DNA of 64,000 nt from Macrosoma leucophasiata (GCA_036365455.1 JAWQUS010000020.1:8963001-9027000), one strand, 5' to 3'. Counted from the stretch's first letter, positions 11,040-22,183 are shown. Notes: generated by a model not told the origin, from the letters alone. Numbers and translations are program-made.

Positions 11040-11177
11040 GAAGTTCCAAAGAATCATATCACATTGATGGTAAGTGAAAACAAACATCTACATAAAAACC
11101 AGGAATTTCAATGTGGATGCACCGTCACTCCTGAGTCCTAAGTTGTTACGCCTCTGTGCCGGAAATTACTACATTTC
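11040..11177 (-). mobile_element. Family A copy, degenerate
   Basis: Reversed family A landmarks: CACATTGATGGTAAGTG, CACTCCTGAGTCCTAAG, CGCCTCTGTGCCGGAAATTA. No head. Confidence 0.65.
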
Positions 11178-11204
11178 TATATTTACTTTATTCTTTTTTT
11201 TTAT

Positions 11205-11456
11205 CTCCACTCGGCAAACTTCGTATTGCCTGAGAATGAAATAATGTGTCAAGTTTGATAGATACGGACTATTTGTATGAAACAATAAAACTGAGGTTTT
11301 TATTATTTCCCTTCAATTTCTTCATATTTTCTTACCTTTTAAGCCTTCTCTGGGCTTTTAGAAATAATTAAAAACTAAAGTTAACCAAATCGGTACAGCC
11401 GTTCTCAAGTTTTAGCGAGACTAACGAACAGCAATTGATTTTTATATATAAAGATA
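11205..11456 (-). repeat. CTAGT-type interspersed repeat, copy 2
   Basis: Same order of landmarks as 7489-7750: CGGCAAACTTCGTATTGCC, TTCATATTTTCTTACCTTT, AGCGAGACTAACGAACAGCA. Lies between PSMA3 and ASPP. Confidence 0.6.
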
Positions 11457-11829
11457 TATCTGCAATCTAGGCATTCAGCTCATGGTTAAATATTTCAGTC
11501 ATGCATGGTGTACGCCCAGTGACGTGACATCCACATACCAAGTAGAATGTTCAAGCAAGTGTTTATTTTTACGATGGGAAGAGGCTCCTTTTAATGCGCT
11601 TAAAAGCGCGAATGGGCTTCACCAACTTGCAAGCAGGATAGTTGGGATGTTTTCCCAAGCGACGAGAGAACGACTTATATTTAGTTAAAAATTCCTTTTT
11701 CACTGTTGGTATCTTCAAATCTCTATGTAATAGAGAGGAAACAAACCATGAAGCATTAGTTATCATGTGGAGAATTATTGACTGGAATTACTACAGGCAG
11801 AAATAAAATAGTGGCTACAGTAATAAAAA

Positions 11830-11835
11830 TTTATT
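11830..11835 (-). terminator. Likely PSMA3 polyadenylation signal
   Basis: TTTATT on the plus strand reads AATAAA on the minus strand, about 15 bases after the PSMA3 stop codon. Confidence 0.5.
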
Positions 11836-11849
11836 ATCTAAATACTCAT

Positions 11850-12027
11850 TCACATGTCACCCTCATCAGAATCCTCAATATCAGCCAACGCTTGCTTAGC
11901 CTGGTTCTCAGCCTCCGATGCCAACTCCCGTGGCACAACTTGGTGGCGTCCTTTCGTGTCCTTCGACACCCACGACAGTTCCAGCTCGAATTGTTTGTCT
12001 TTTAGCTCATCGTGTACTATGTAGATG
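11850..12027 (-). CDS. PSMA3: PSMA3 exon 5 (last)
   Basis: Acceptor ACATTTTCAG ends beside 12027. Encodes [20 protein letters not shown] through the acidic tail to TGA at 11850-11852. The intron before it is about 2.8 kb and full of repeats. Confidence 0.96.
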
Positions 12028-15000
12028 CTGAAAATGTTAAAGAAATGTGACAGTTATTAAGAGGTAATATTTATTAAAAATGTGAAGTCATTTGTTTGGA
12101 TTATTCATTGATCTATGTGAGCAATATGCAGAGTTTTGGAAATTATACAAAATATTCTACTACTACTTATTTGCTTCAATAATTCTACCACTCAAGCGAT
12201 AGGCTTGATGATATACCTTACATTCGTAATAGTAAATGGGGAACCACTAATAGTGGTTATGGTTAATGCACTACTAGTGTAGTTATATTAATATTAAGTA
12301 ATACAACCCTCATTCATGATTTTTTTTTTATGTGATGGAAGTGGCAAAAAAGCATGCAGCTCACATTGATGTTAAGTGATGACTGCAGCCTATAGACACC
12401 CACACAAAGACCAAGGTCAAAATGCAGATGCGTTACCACTCCTGAAGCCCAAGGTGTTATGCCTCTGTGCCGGAAATTACAGAGCCGTACATTGCCACCT
12501 GACCGGAACACGATAGTGCTGAACACTACCATTTAGCGGCAAGTATATTAGGTAATGCGGTGGTGCCTACGCCCGCGACTTCCGTCACTGGAGCTCTACC
12601 ACCAGTAAATATGGTTGCAGAGAATATCCCTCAGAATATTAGTAAGGCCCTGTAATAATTATCACAGACACATAACAACTAAGATCTCGGCAACACATCT
12701 GTATTTTATTTCGATCTCTGGTATTTGTGTTAGTGTCTATAGGCTGCAGTCATCACTTAACATCAATGTAAACTGCATGCTTGTTTTCCCACATTCATTA
12801 AATAAAAAAAAGATTTGAAAAAAAAATATCCAGTCCTAAAACATAAACAACTTTATACTGTTCTTATATGTATGTACCAACCCAAAGAAGAAAGATAGAT
12901 CACATTTGAATGGAACATAGCAAAGAAGGAAACGTATAGAAGGAATGTAAGTGATATTGTAGTTAAAATTACCTACTTTTGATACATGCAAGGATGTTCA
13001 AACAAAAATGTGTGTACAACTATACCCGGACTTTTAATTCGATTCCCAATTTGACATTAGCTACTGTCACTTCGTAAAATAATGATACCACATCCTACTA
13101 CTATTATAAAGGCGAAAGTTTGTAAGTATGGATGTATGGATGTTTGTTACTCTTTCACGTAAAAACTACTGAATGGATTTGAATGAAACTTTACCACAAT
13201 ATAGCTTATACATCAGAATAACACATAGGCTATAGCTTATACATCAGAATAACACATAGGCTACAATTTTTGAGGTTTTTAATGTGAGGTCGTAGAAAAA
13301 ACACATTTTTTGCGCTTACATTGCAAACGCTGACTGAATCCTACAAGATAGATCAAAACAATTTACTACAGTATTGTACAACTTAAAAAGGTCTACAAAA
13401 AAGTCCGTGATGGTATATGTTTATCTCTTAGGAATAACCCACAATAACCATTTTTTATCCTTTACTTTGTACGAGAAATAATGGCTTATTTACGAAGCGA
13501 TTTTAAGCAATACAGTATTAATCCTTATCCAATTAAGTATCTTAAATACATTGTGCATTTAATAAAGATCAATATGGCTTTTTACAGCATGTAAATTAAA
13601 TAAATATTTTCGAAGATATCACAGATTTAAAATGCAGAGTCATAGCAATTTCGGCAATAAATACCGTTTTGGTGATAAATACCGGCAGCGGCGCCAGGCG
13701 AACGGGGCGTGGGGGGAGCGGGGTAGGTGCGGTGGGGAAGAAGTGGCTCATCGCTGAGTGCGCGACCCGAACGCGGGCAGACGCGTGAGGGCAGACGTTG
13801 TTGACGGTTGTGTCCGTTTTGCGAATTTTCAAGGCACTAGCGATTTGATAAAAACGTATGGTCGCCTACTTTAAGTAATATAGGCCTAAGGTTAGTTATT
13901 GCCAGGTTTCTTTTTGGTTAGGAGTTACACGTACAAAAAGATACTTCATTTTTACGAATTACTTCATTGATAATTCAATTACTATATAGATAGGTTACTT
14001 ACAGTTAATTATAACAAACTAGCTGCGCCCACGACTTCGCCCGGGTAGATACTGAACAATCATAAATTCTCACGCGGACGAAGTCGCGGGCACAGCTAGT
14101 TTAACATAATAAATAGTGATGGACCCAACAATCGATAAAATATCGCGATTTTATGTTTATGTAATTATAATATTGGTGTGCCAGTTTAAAGATTTATTGA
14201 TCCTTTTTATTGAAAAAAATACAATAATATTCACAATAATTATTTATTTATTAGTAACCATTGCAATATTATATTAAAAGTTAATGTTTTTAAAAAACAA
14301 AACTTATAATAAAATTAAAAGAGCCTAGATAGCTAGTTTTTTTTAACTTTAAGTGTATCTATTTGTTTTGGTTTGTCATCAAAATGAATCCTCAGCCAAG
14401 TACATCACAAAAAGACGTAAACACATTGTCCCCAACGAAAAAAAACGTTTACGAAAAGTTTTGACGGTTACTGAATAAGTAATGATCCGCAACGCCTATA
14501 AGTACGTGAAAAACGAAACTACTGCGCTAAAATAGTAGTTGTTTGGATAATACTATTAAACGAATTGAATCGATTCGGAAATATTTCATTTTCGTATCGA
14601 TTAATTTCGCAACGTCACTATTTAGCAGTTGTCATTACATTGCAACACTGAAAATGTCAAACCAGGAATCGAATTAAAATTCCGGGTATAGACTTGAGAC
14701 TAAAGACAACCCAAGACCAATAATCTCTTTGGAAACAGTATTTAATTTTATAAAAACACATACACATTTAGTATTTGTATCAAAAATTCTGAATGCAGCT
14801 GAGTCTAGCCCACTTCCAAACAAAAATTTTGAATCCGCTACTGGGTTACATCTTCAACAATGGTATAACTTACATTCTCGCAGCTTCTTTCACCAATTCC
14901 TTCACTGTCATGTCAGCAAGTTTCAACTTTTCTATTTCAGTCTTCGCAGCCTGTTTGGCTTTGCCAACTGCGCAACCAAAGTAAGACTGAAATTGTTAAA

Positions 15001-17090
15001 ATCAAATTTATAGCTGGTGTTACACGTAAACAAGAGAATATTTTTATTTCTTCTTCGTAGCTTAACGCCTAGAATTAAAGAAGGTATAGGCAGAGGTAAA
15101 TGTATGCATTTTAAGCATACCATACAAACACCCATGAATCACTGGTTATATTTTGGCCCATGTAAGATGTGGAGAGCATAATGTACCTGGAGAGGTATTG
15201 GCCTCTCCATGCCAATACATTACCAAACTCCGAGGGTGATACTGTAAAACTTCCAGAAAATGGAAAAATCCTATTAGCACATAGCCATTGAGGACAATAC
15301 ACCTTCATTTCTGATAGCCACTGACCAAAATAATCGAACCCACTCAGGACCCCCAGACAACTGTAGTAGCTTTTTCTTTGTTTTTATACAAGTTTTTGTA
15401 TATTAAGGAAGCAAACTCATCAAATGTTTGCTGGCTATGTGATAGAGCATTTTTACAATGAGTAATTGAGTAGTCCTAAACTAAATTTATGAACATGTCA
15501 TTTTGAAAAAAAAAAAAACACTTATTAGTAATAGGTAAATATATAATGATAACATTTATTTCTATTGTAACCCATATTTCTGGCATTACACCTCTTGATT
15601 TTAAGATCTATTGCAGAGAGCGTATCTGCAGTGGCTACTTGATTTTGTGTGGATTATCAGTATCCATTTATTACCAACGTGAACTGCATGTTCCTTTGTT
15701 ATTTCGACTGTGTAAAATAATATACTTACAAATGAAACACCACTGGGTTCAAGCATGAACATCTGCGGTCCATCGTGTTCACTCCAGGTTCCCATGACAA
15801 CGGAGCATCCATATGGACGGACAGCACTGTACAATGTGTATGCGTGCATGTACATGGACACTCGCTCATTTAAGTATTTAAGTGGGACCTGGATGCCGTA
15901 CTGTGATCTGTAATTTGATGCCTCCGAGCGAGCAGTCTCCACTATTTGTCTAGCATCAGATATAAGACCTGCTACTGCCTGAAATAATACAAATTGTGAT
16001 TATTTAATAATGTAAGCATAATTATTTAATTCAAAATACCACAGAAAAAAAATATTTTACACACATTTATTTAAAATGACAAATCAAAATAAATTAGTAG
16101 TTTATGCATAAAGACTAGCAAACTTTATATTGCCTAAGCCATATAAAAAGCAGCTTACAACCTAGACCAACCTAATATTCACAAAATGTATCAAATACAA
16201 TCAAGCTGTTTTGGAGGAGTTCGGAGATAAAAAAAAGACTGTGACCAGAGAGACTGTAAGTAGTGAAAGGTTTAATCAACAAAGCTACAGAAGCCGAATA
16301 AACTGATAAACTGAAGAAGGCTGATAAACAACAAGTTTGGTGTAAACAACACATATTAATGTAAGTTTAAGAGATTAATGCTATTTACATTTACACCTGT
16401 AATTTCCAGCACAGAGGCATAACACCTTAGGCCTTAGGAGTGGTAATGCATATGCATTTTGACCTCTGATCATTGTGTGGGTGTCTATAGGCTGCAGTCA
16501 TCACTTAATATCAATGTGAACTGTATGCATATTTGCCACTTTTATAACAAATTTAAATGCATATTACTGCTGATTGATAACATTGCCATGCCTGAGATCT
16601 AAGCTAACCAGAGCTCAATATACTTTAACACTGTATAACAATGTAAAATAGTAAGTTAATCATCATAATTACCATGCCAACATGTTCGTCCACATGAAAT
16701 ATCCTTTTATTGGCGCCAGGCTCATACAGTTTAGAGGTTATCAGTTTTTCTACAGCAAACACCACACCGTCTTTTCCTCTTAAAGCAATCACGGTCCCAG
16801 AGTTCTCCACTGCTTTTGCAGCATATTCCACTTGAAATACCCGACCGTCCGGTGAGAATTGAGATGCGGAAAGATCGTACTGAAAATATTAGGATTTGCG
16901 TGAGTAAACACATTTTGATACATTCCTGGAACATAACAATCTCGCTGAAATCAATATAAGTGGTTAGTAACAGTACATTTCAAATAAAAAAGCCGAAATC
17001 TTGGTATTTTATGTCAACTACATCACTGCATCGAACTTTGTTTTATATTGTCAAATAAACGTTACTTACGCCTGTCCCGATCGAACTCAT
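11850..17090 (-). CDS. PSMA3: Proteasome subunit alpha type-3 (20S core), complete
   Basis: Five minus-strand exons join in frame: 17070-17090, 16673-16879, 15730-15978, 14874-14986, 11850-12027. They total 768 nt, or 255 residues plus stop, the same length as human PSMA3. The N-terminus [27 protein letters not shown] carries the alpha-subunit signature. Further conserved blocks are [74 protein letters not shown] and [20 protein letters not shown]. The acidic tail [10 protein letters not shown] is typical of this subunit. Role: a structural, non-catalytic subunit of the outer alpha ring that gates the 20S proteasome. The gene converges with ASPP. Its introns hold SINEs. No frameshift or missing block is seen. 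Confidence 0.97.
12320..12607 (-). mobile_element. Family A SINE-like copy, near full length
   Basis: Runs from a T-run (oligo-A tail reversed) through GCAGCTCACATTGATGTTAA, ACCGGAACACGATAGTG and GGAGCTCTACCACCAGTA. In PSMA3 intron 4. Confidence 0.9.
12645..12811 (+). mobile_element. Family A copy, 5' truncated
   Basis: Starts GGCCCTGTAATAATT, keeps GTGTCTATAGGCTGCAGTCA and AACATCAATGTAAACTGCAT, ends AAATAAAAAAAAG. It lies head to head with the previous copy. Confidence 0.8.
13098..13330 (+). repeat. Common interspersed repeat with a 31-bp tandem duplication
   Basis: TATTATAAAGGCGAAAGTTT, ACTCTTTCACG, AAAACTACTGAATGGATTTG and ATGAAACTTTACC are familiar words of a dispersed lepidopteran repeat. 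Inside, a 31-base unit starting ATAGCTTATACATCAG occurs twice, at 13201-13231 and 13232-13262. Confidence 0.55.
13675..13815. other. GC-rich island in PSMA3 intron 4
   Basis: Sharp rise in GC and CpG (GCAGCGGCGCCAGGCG, GCGCGACCCGAACGCGGG) within AT-rich intron. A 78-codon frame on the minus strand is low-complexity Pro/Ala and not recognised. It may be a repeat fragment. Confidence 0.35.
14018..14100. mobile_element. 83-bp ACTAG...CTAGT hairpin repeat
   Basis: Inverted ends ACTAGCTGCGCCCACGACTT and GAAGTCGCGGGCACAGCTAGT-type with GATACTGAACAAT between. Two sister copies lie at 58391-58478 and 62347-62430. Confidence 0.65.
14874..14986 (-). CDS. PSMA3: PSMA3 exon 4
   Basis: Acceptor CAATTTCAG, donor GAGAAT|GTAAGTT. 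Encodes [20 protein letters not shown] then [17 protein letters not shown]. It ends with AT, which joins C of exon 5 to make Ile. Confidence 0.94.
15056..15371 (-). mobile_element. Family B tRNA-derived SINE, diverged
   Basis: Shares GGTATAGGCAGAGGTAAATG, CACCCATGAATC, TTTGGCCCATGTAA and CTTCCAGAAAATGG with 3966-4272 in the same orientation. In PSMA3 intron 3. Confidence 0.7.
15730..15978 (-). CDS. PSMA3: PSMA3 exon 3
   Basis: Acceptor TTATTTCAG, donor CATTT|GTAAGT. It is 83 codons from [10 protein letters not shown] to MLEPSGVSF, phase 0. Confidence 0.96.
16396..16550 (+). mobile_element. Family A copy, 5' truncated
   Basis: CTGTAATTTCCAGCACAGAGG through GTGTCTATAGGCTGCAGTCA and ATATCAATGTGAACTGTATG. 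In PSMA3 intron 2. Confidence 0.8.
16673..16879 (-). CDS. PSMA3: PSMA3 exon 2
   Basis: Acceptor TATTTTCAG, donor GCATG|GTAATT. It is 69 codons from YDLSASQF to VDEHVGM, phase 0, and contains the alpha-subunit signature. Confidence 0.96.
17070..17090 (-). CDS. PSMA3: PSMA3 exon 1
   Basis: Encodes MSSIGTG; donor GGC|GTAAGTAAC on the minus strand. The seven-residue first exon ends exactly before YDLS, phase 0. The ATG context is CTACAATGA. Confidence 0.93.
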
Positions 17091-17099
17091 TGTAGATCT

Positions 17100-17600
17100 A
17101 AATAATTGTGTGGCTTATGAAAAGTTTTAACAACTTAATAAACAATTTTATTGGTAAAATCCTTGTTCTTTTGCAGCTTTTCTGAAGCGGCGCGGCTACG
17201 ATGATGACAAGCAACTCATGGTTTCCACAGACTAAATTCAACGGAATTTACGGAATCTTTATTGTCTTGTCATGTTCTTAATATTTTATCTGTGTAGCGC
17301 GAACACGTTCCGTTTATCACAAAAGTTAGTTTTATTGGGATGCTGCCTATTAGATGTAGTCTTGGATTTGCTTTGGATGCAATTATTACAAGTGGTAAAT
17401 TAAAAATATTATGTCATGTTTTTGAAAACAGTCTTACACCTTGGTTCCAATTCTCCTGTGAAAGTTATTATACTACCGTCAATTATAACATTGCTATAAA
17501 AAACCTTATTTAATCTACATAATAAAAAAAACATTAAAATATATTTAAAAGTTAAATAATATTTACTGAGTGAGAGTGAGATGATATAATAAAGTTATAC
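17100..17600. other. PSMA3 upstream region
   Basis: Sequence upstream of the PSMA3 start codon. It must hold the promoter and 5' UTR, but I see no TATA box or other site I can defend, and no divergent gene. Confidence 0.3.
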
Positions 17601-17605
17601 CTAAA

Positions 17606-17746
17606 CTAAAAACAACATGCGTCTAAAAATTCCGCACCACTGCCTTCCTGTGTTATGGTACCCAGAAGGCTGGCAGCATTGCCTCGTTGAATGGCAATGC
17701 TGATTCTTTGACCTAAAAATTGGCCCGCCTTCTGGTCACGGGAAGT
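17606..17746 (-). pseudogene. C-terminal remnant of a retrotransposon ORF
   Basis: A 46-codon open minus-strand frame ends at a stop (17606-17608) and reads DQKAGQFLGQRISIAIQRGN then AASLLGT and GAEFLDACCF. I associate the QRISIAIQRGNAASLLGT pattern with the C-terminus of non-LTR retrotransposon proteins in Lepidoptera, from memory only. No upstream RT domain is present, so it is a short fragment. It contains the hairpin CAGCATTGCC/GGCAATGCTG. Confidence 0.4.
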
Positions 17747-17991
17747 GTCGACATTACATTACATTGCTATTGATATTACTTCAGGCGGTTTAATTTTAGG
17801 TAGGTAGGTACATACCTCCACGTAAATTGTTCTACGTACAAAAACTCAATTTTACAAGAGAGCGTTTGGATAAATTTCTGATACATCCTGAAAGTATTAA
17901 CCCCACGCATCTTCTAAACATAAAAATTCGGTTTACTCCGGCCGTATATATATTTAAACAACTTCGAAAAAAGGAGGAGGTTATATACTTA

Positions 17992-18138
17992 CCCCCTTAT
18001 TTAAAAACGTATTTTAGCTAAAGTGTTGCTAATCTCTCCTTTGTTTTTCTACCCTGCACATTTGACAACGCAACTGACAAAGACAAAGCATTCTATCTAT
18101 CTAAAACTTTTATATTGTACGTTTATGAATTATGGGGG
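17992..18138. mobile_element. 147-bp MITE with CCCCC...GGGGG ends, TA flanks
   Basis: Starts CCCCCTTATTTAAAAACG and ends ACGTTTATGAATTATGGGGG, flanked by TA on both sides. The interior (TTAGCTAAAGTG, TCTCTCCTTTG, TGACA, ACAAAGCATTCTA) matches 29537-29682. Confidence 0.8.
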
Positions 18139-18360
18139 TAATAATTTACTTATAGCAATGTAAATATAATTATCGTGCCACTCCTGAAAATTGTATGGAG
18201 ATTACGGTAAATGGCGTTGAGCGCTATCTGTTGATCGAATATCTTCTTAAATTGATAACAGACGACAGAATTATTAGTTAGATGCGTTTGACTATTTTGT
18301 TAATAATAATTCATACCAATCTGTCGAGAAAATTCCCGGCCATAAATATCAATCCCTAAA

Positions 18361-18385
18361 AAGGGGGAGGGGGGGGGGGGAGGAT
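18361..18385. repeat. G-run
   Basis: A five-G run and a 12-G run separated by one A, possible G-quadruplex DNA. Low complexity. Confidence 0.7.
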
Positions 18386-18654
18386 AGGGTTGGTAGGTAC
18401 TACACTCGAAATAAATTTGTACCTGAATCTCATAGTGGCACTTGGCGGAAGCAGGGAATACTTAATATTTAATAAGACTACGTATAGAATATGGACACTT
18501 CGACGTCCCACCTGGTTTCCCCTCCCTCAGCTCACACCCCCTGTTGTTGACACTTGGCTGACTCTTTAAACTCGATGTCCCGAGCGGTCTCTTTTGGTTA
18601 ATTTATGTAATGAATGGGTATTTTATGTACTTTCATAATTTATTTACCTGCCGC

Positions 18655-18870
18655 GAAGTGGCAGTGTCTACCGCTGTTGTGTTCGGTTCCACTAAACGGT
18701 GATATTACTTAATTTACCTACCAGTAAATAGTAATCAAGTTCACTGTTATCATATCATATTCCGGTAAAGGTAATATACAGTGGAAGAGCTTCAGTAACC
18801 GAGCTCCACTGTGTGAGCACCACCGGATTGTCATATTTACATACCGCTAAATGGTACTAAAGTGCTAACG
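18655..18870 (+). mobile_element. Old family A head fragments
   Basis: GTGGAAGAGCTTCAGTAACCG, GAGCACCACCGGATTG and TACCGCTAAATGGTA at 18780-18870 follow the family A head order. 18655-18740 has a weaker, partial match. Confidence 0.55.
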
Positions 18871-18879
18871 GTAGGTACC

Positions 18880-19160
18880 TATTTGAGTAGTGTGGGCGTA
18901 AATTTCGAGGTTCTTTGGGGAGATCATTAGAACAATAGCATCTTTTTTCGAATCCAAGATCGTGGACATAATTATTTTTCCAAAATGTGATATCTTGGGG
19001 TTGAGTTTTCTTGGGGTGCTGATTACAAAAATGACACCCGTTTTTAAATCCAAGATGGCTTAAAGTTAGTTTCTTCAAAGTATGGTATGATATGGTTGTC
19101 AATTTCGAGGTTTCTTGCGGTACCGATTACAAATGACATAAGTTAAGCTTCTAAGCAATT
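18880..19160 (-). repeat. Imperfect tandem repeat
   Basis: The words AATTTCGAGGTT, TTCTTGGGG/TTTCTTGCGG, GATTACAAA and AATCCAAGAT recur three times in order at roughly 90-base spacing. Frames across it give matching peptide words but no known protein. Confidence 0.55.
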
Positions 19161-19790
19161 AAGGCAATTAACCAACTTCAAAAGGAATGTAGCCCGATAA
19201 CAGTGTCCCTTGGAATATATAGTTCTAACTCAGTTTTTACTTAGTGGTAATTGTAAGATATTTTATCTGCAGTATACCTGCAGTACTTTAGCATAATCAA
19301 AACCCTTTGGTAACGGTATAGGTACCTTTGAATAGAAGGAAAATTTGAATAGAATCTGGGAATCTTCTGAAGTCAAAAATCAAAGTAGCGCTTACAGCAG
19401 GGATCAAACCCGGCAACGCATTCTAAGAGTAGTGACTTGTTACCAGGTGGCAGTTAAGATTATTTAAAACATGACTCATAAAATTATTTCAAAAATGCTA
19501 ATCGTAGAGGTATTCAAACGCCTAATGCAACTACATAATGTAGTTACGTATGTTACCTATTTTTGGACGCACATAACATCAACAGAAAACGCTACGCCGT
19601 TTCACGAAGCAAGTAGCAGATTACCATGTCAAAAGAATTTACGACCGTCCCCTGTTTACACGTTTTTGCCACCCGCGCCATAAACGCCGAAAAACCTACG
19701 AGAACTTTATTTTCGCGAAATCCACGACACTCGTGAGGCTTGAAAGTTGAGTTGCTTGTCGGTAATAGGGTTGTTGAGGAAGTGATTATG

Positions 19791-19839
19791 AGGAAGAGGA
19801 GGAGGAAGAGGAAGAGGAAGAGGAAGAGGAAGAGGAAGC
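19791..19839. repeat. (GAGGAA)n microsatellite
   Basis: Hexamer-like purine tract just inside the left hAT end. A related GAGGAAGAGGAAGAGGAA tract sits at the right end (21887-21905). Confidence 0.9.
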
Positions 19840-19847
19840 AGATGACA

Positions 19848-20212
19848 TAATAATAATAGCAACTCTTGAAACGTCCCACAGCTGGGAACGAGTCTCTCCC
19901 CTTCTTGAGGGGAGGTCTGGAGCTTACTCCACCACGCTGCTCCAATGCGGGTTGGTGGAGTTACTTGCAAGGGTTAGTGGCCAACCCGGATGTTTTCAAA
20001 CCGCCCATAAAGCCTCCAACAAGGTTTAACGACTGCTATCAGTCGATAGCAACCGGGACCGTCGGCGTCCTGCTTTCCGAAGCTCGAAAATGCGCATTTT
20101 AATTTGCCACTAGTGGTCACCCATCACACACCTGACCGCACCCGTATCGCTTAATTGAGTAGATCGCTTGCGTTCTACATCAGCCGGGAGGCCTTGCGCG
20201 CTACAGAAAGAT
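19848..20212 (-). mobile_element. 5S-rRNA-headed SINE, reverse copy
   Basis: The reverse complement matches 41945-42302 throughout: GCGCGCAAGGC head, GATGGGTGACCACTAGTGGC, CGGTCCCGGTTGCTATCGA, GGTTTGAAAACATCCGG, GGGGAGAGACTCG and GTGGGACGT. It has an ATT-type tail. Inserted in the left arm of the hAT element. Confidence 0.8.
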
Positions 20213-20336
20213 GAGAAGAGGATGATACGAAGATATAAATACTAGCGGACCCAACCTAAAATCCGCTGTCCTGTCTCTATCTACTTAACTAAGTATATAT
20301 ATATGTATATACAAAAAAAAATATTAAAAGGGCAGT

Positions 20337-20361
20337 TTGTAGTGGTTGGTCCACTACAAAA
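20337..20361. repeat. Small perfect hairpin
   Basis: TTTGTAGTGG and CCACTACAAA arms around TTGGT, near the start of the LINE fragment. Confidence 0.6.
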
Positions 20362-20464
20362 TGCTCTTTTAATTATTTTTACTATGAATCTAAAATCTAA
20401 ACCATTCTCAAAACACATACGATAAAGAATCATCAAAATTGGTCCAGCAGTTAAGGACGAGTTC

Positions 20465-21585
20465 AGTGACATATCTACACAACGACATTGCTAAGGCCTT
20501 TGACCGGGTCTGGCACAGGGCACTTCTCGCGAAACTTCCATCCTACGGTCTTCCCGAGAGGCTATGCAACTGGACAGCCTGCATTTCTGTCTGAGTGTTA
20601 TATACAAGTCTTAGTTGACTGTCAGCGCTCAGACAGACTACCTATCAACGCTGGTGTGCCGCAAGGCTTTGTGCTATCTCCCACGCTTTTTCTTCTGCAC
20701 ATCAATGAAATGTTGGAGCAAAACTCCAATTTTCATTGCTTTACCGATGATAGTACGGGATATGCACACTACACTAGCCGTGCAAATGCCTCTCGGACAC
20801 TTATCGAGGAAATCGAGCACTCTCTGGAGCGGGTCTCGGATTGGGGTCGACTTAATTTAATGCAGTTCAACCCCTCGAGGACACAAGTCTGCACGTTCAC
20901 CGCTAAAAAAAACGCCATGCATTGTAGCACCACAGTTCCAGGGCATTCCGATCGCCGTTGGTAAGAGTATCTGTATCCTGGGCGTTGACATATCGAACGA
21001 AGTGCAATTCGGGAGTCACATTGAGTGTAAGACCAAGTTGGCATCCAAAAAGCTAGGGGTGCTTAACAAAGCCAGGCAGTATTCACTTTCACTTCGGGGC
21101 AGCTACTACTACTCATACTCATTTGTGGGCGGGAGCCCCCAAATACTAGCTTGGTCCACTTGACTCCCTACAAAAACGCGCCGTTCGTATTGTTAACGAT
21201 TCAGGACTTACTGACAGGCTCAAACATCTGAGCCTACGCAGAGACATTAGGAGTATGTGCGTGTTGTACCGTCTCTACAATGGTGAGTGCTCTGCTGAAC
21301 TGTTTGACATGGTGCTACCATCTATTTTCCTACACCGTACTACCCGCCGAAGAGAGAAGTTCCACCCACACCGACTGGACATCTGGCAGTGCTCAACGGT
21401 GGGGTTTTCACGTTCGTTCTTGCCCAGAACGTGTAAATTGTGGAACGAACTTCCCTCTGAGGTGTTCCCTAGGTGCTACATTAAGAGGTTCTTCAAAAAT
21501 GGCGTCAAAGGAGTCCTTCAGGGCTGGCAGCGCGTGGGCAACTCCCCGCAAAGGTATTGTAAAGATACAGTTCTGTAAAGCCCCG
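20465..21585 (+). pseudogene. LINE reverse transcriptase fragment (CR1/Jockey-like), decayed
   Basis: Reads DIAKAFDRVWHRALLAKLPS, then after a frameshift near 20575 LPINAGVPQGFVLSPTLFLL, FHCFTDDSTG, SDWGRLNLMQFNPSRTQVC, and after another shift LGVDIS and LASKKLGVLNKARQY. The far end gives PRTCKLWNELPSEVFPRCYI. These are blocks of non-LTR reverse transcriptase from the finger region through the thumb, without endonuclease. The catalytic YADD motif is changed to FTDD (20740-20751). Several frameshifts and a deletion near 21100 show it is dead. It is carried inside the hAT-type element. CR1/Jockey assignment rests on the overall motif style. Confidence 0.85.
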
Positions 21586-22183
21586 AATATTTCGATTTTT
21601 TAAGTTGAGTACGCGTATAAACAAAATAATGTATGTCAATAAAATTTAAACAAACAATTAAGGAACAGCGCCGGTGGCGGGTGGGAAGGTCTCGCTCGCC
21701 CGTTCGGCCTGGCACCGTGCTGCGGCGTGTGCGTTGCCATCGATACGCGACGCGCATGCGCAACAAAATTCCTCATAAATTCCTCTTAAATTTTGAGGAA
21801 GCGGTAGCGGAAGAGGATTTTTTATTTTTATTTTTGAGGATGCGGAAACGGTTGAGGATCCCAAAATATTGCGGAACTTCCTCATTATGAGGAAGAGGAA
21901 GAGGAATCCTCAGCAACCCTAGTCGGTAACATGTGAATGTCCTGAAGGCGCGTTTTCAAGCGTTCAGAATTAATAGTCTAGATCGAAAAATCTTGGTGAA
22001 ATTATTGGTAATAACTCTCACGTGGTTCTCAAACTTTTTTGAAGACGGAACGGGACGGTAACTTTTGGACTACGTCACTGAACTGAAGTCACATTTTGCA
22101 GTGCCTGCAGTAATGTCGGAACATATCCTTAAAGCCCTGTAATTTCGGCGGTTATATTCATTCAAAGCATCGACGATGAGAAA

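Larger units (their letters stand above)
19766..21921. mobile_element. Composite hAT-type element, 2156 bp, 8-bp target duplication
   Basis: Left end TAGGGTTGTTGAGGA, right end the complement of TAGGGTTGCTGAGGA. Both sides are flanked by the identical 8-mer GTCGGTAA (19758-19765 and 21922-21929). TAGGG ends with an 8-bp TSD are hAT-like. Inside are a (GAGGAA)n tract, a reversed 5S-headed SINE, a LINE reverse-transcriptase fragment and a GC-rich right arm (21655-21790). No transposase is seen, so it is non-autonomous. Confidence 0.85.

Noticed and set aside
19592..19970. Overlapping minus-strand frames rich in Leu and Phe
   Set aside because: Produced by the purine microsatellite and the reversed SINE.
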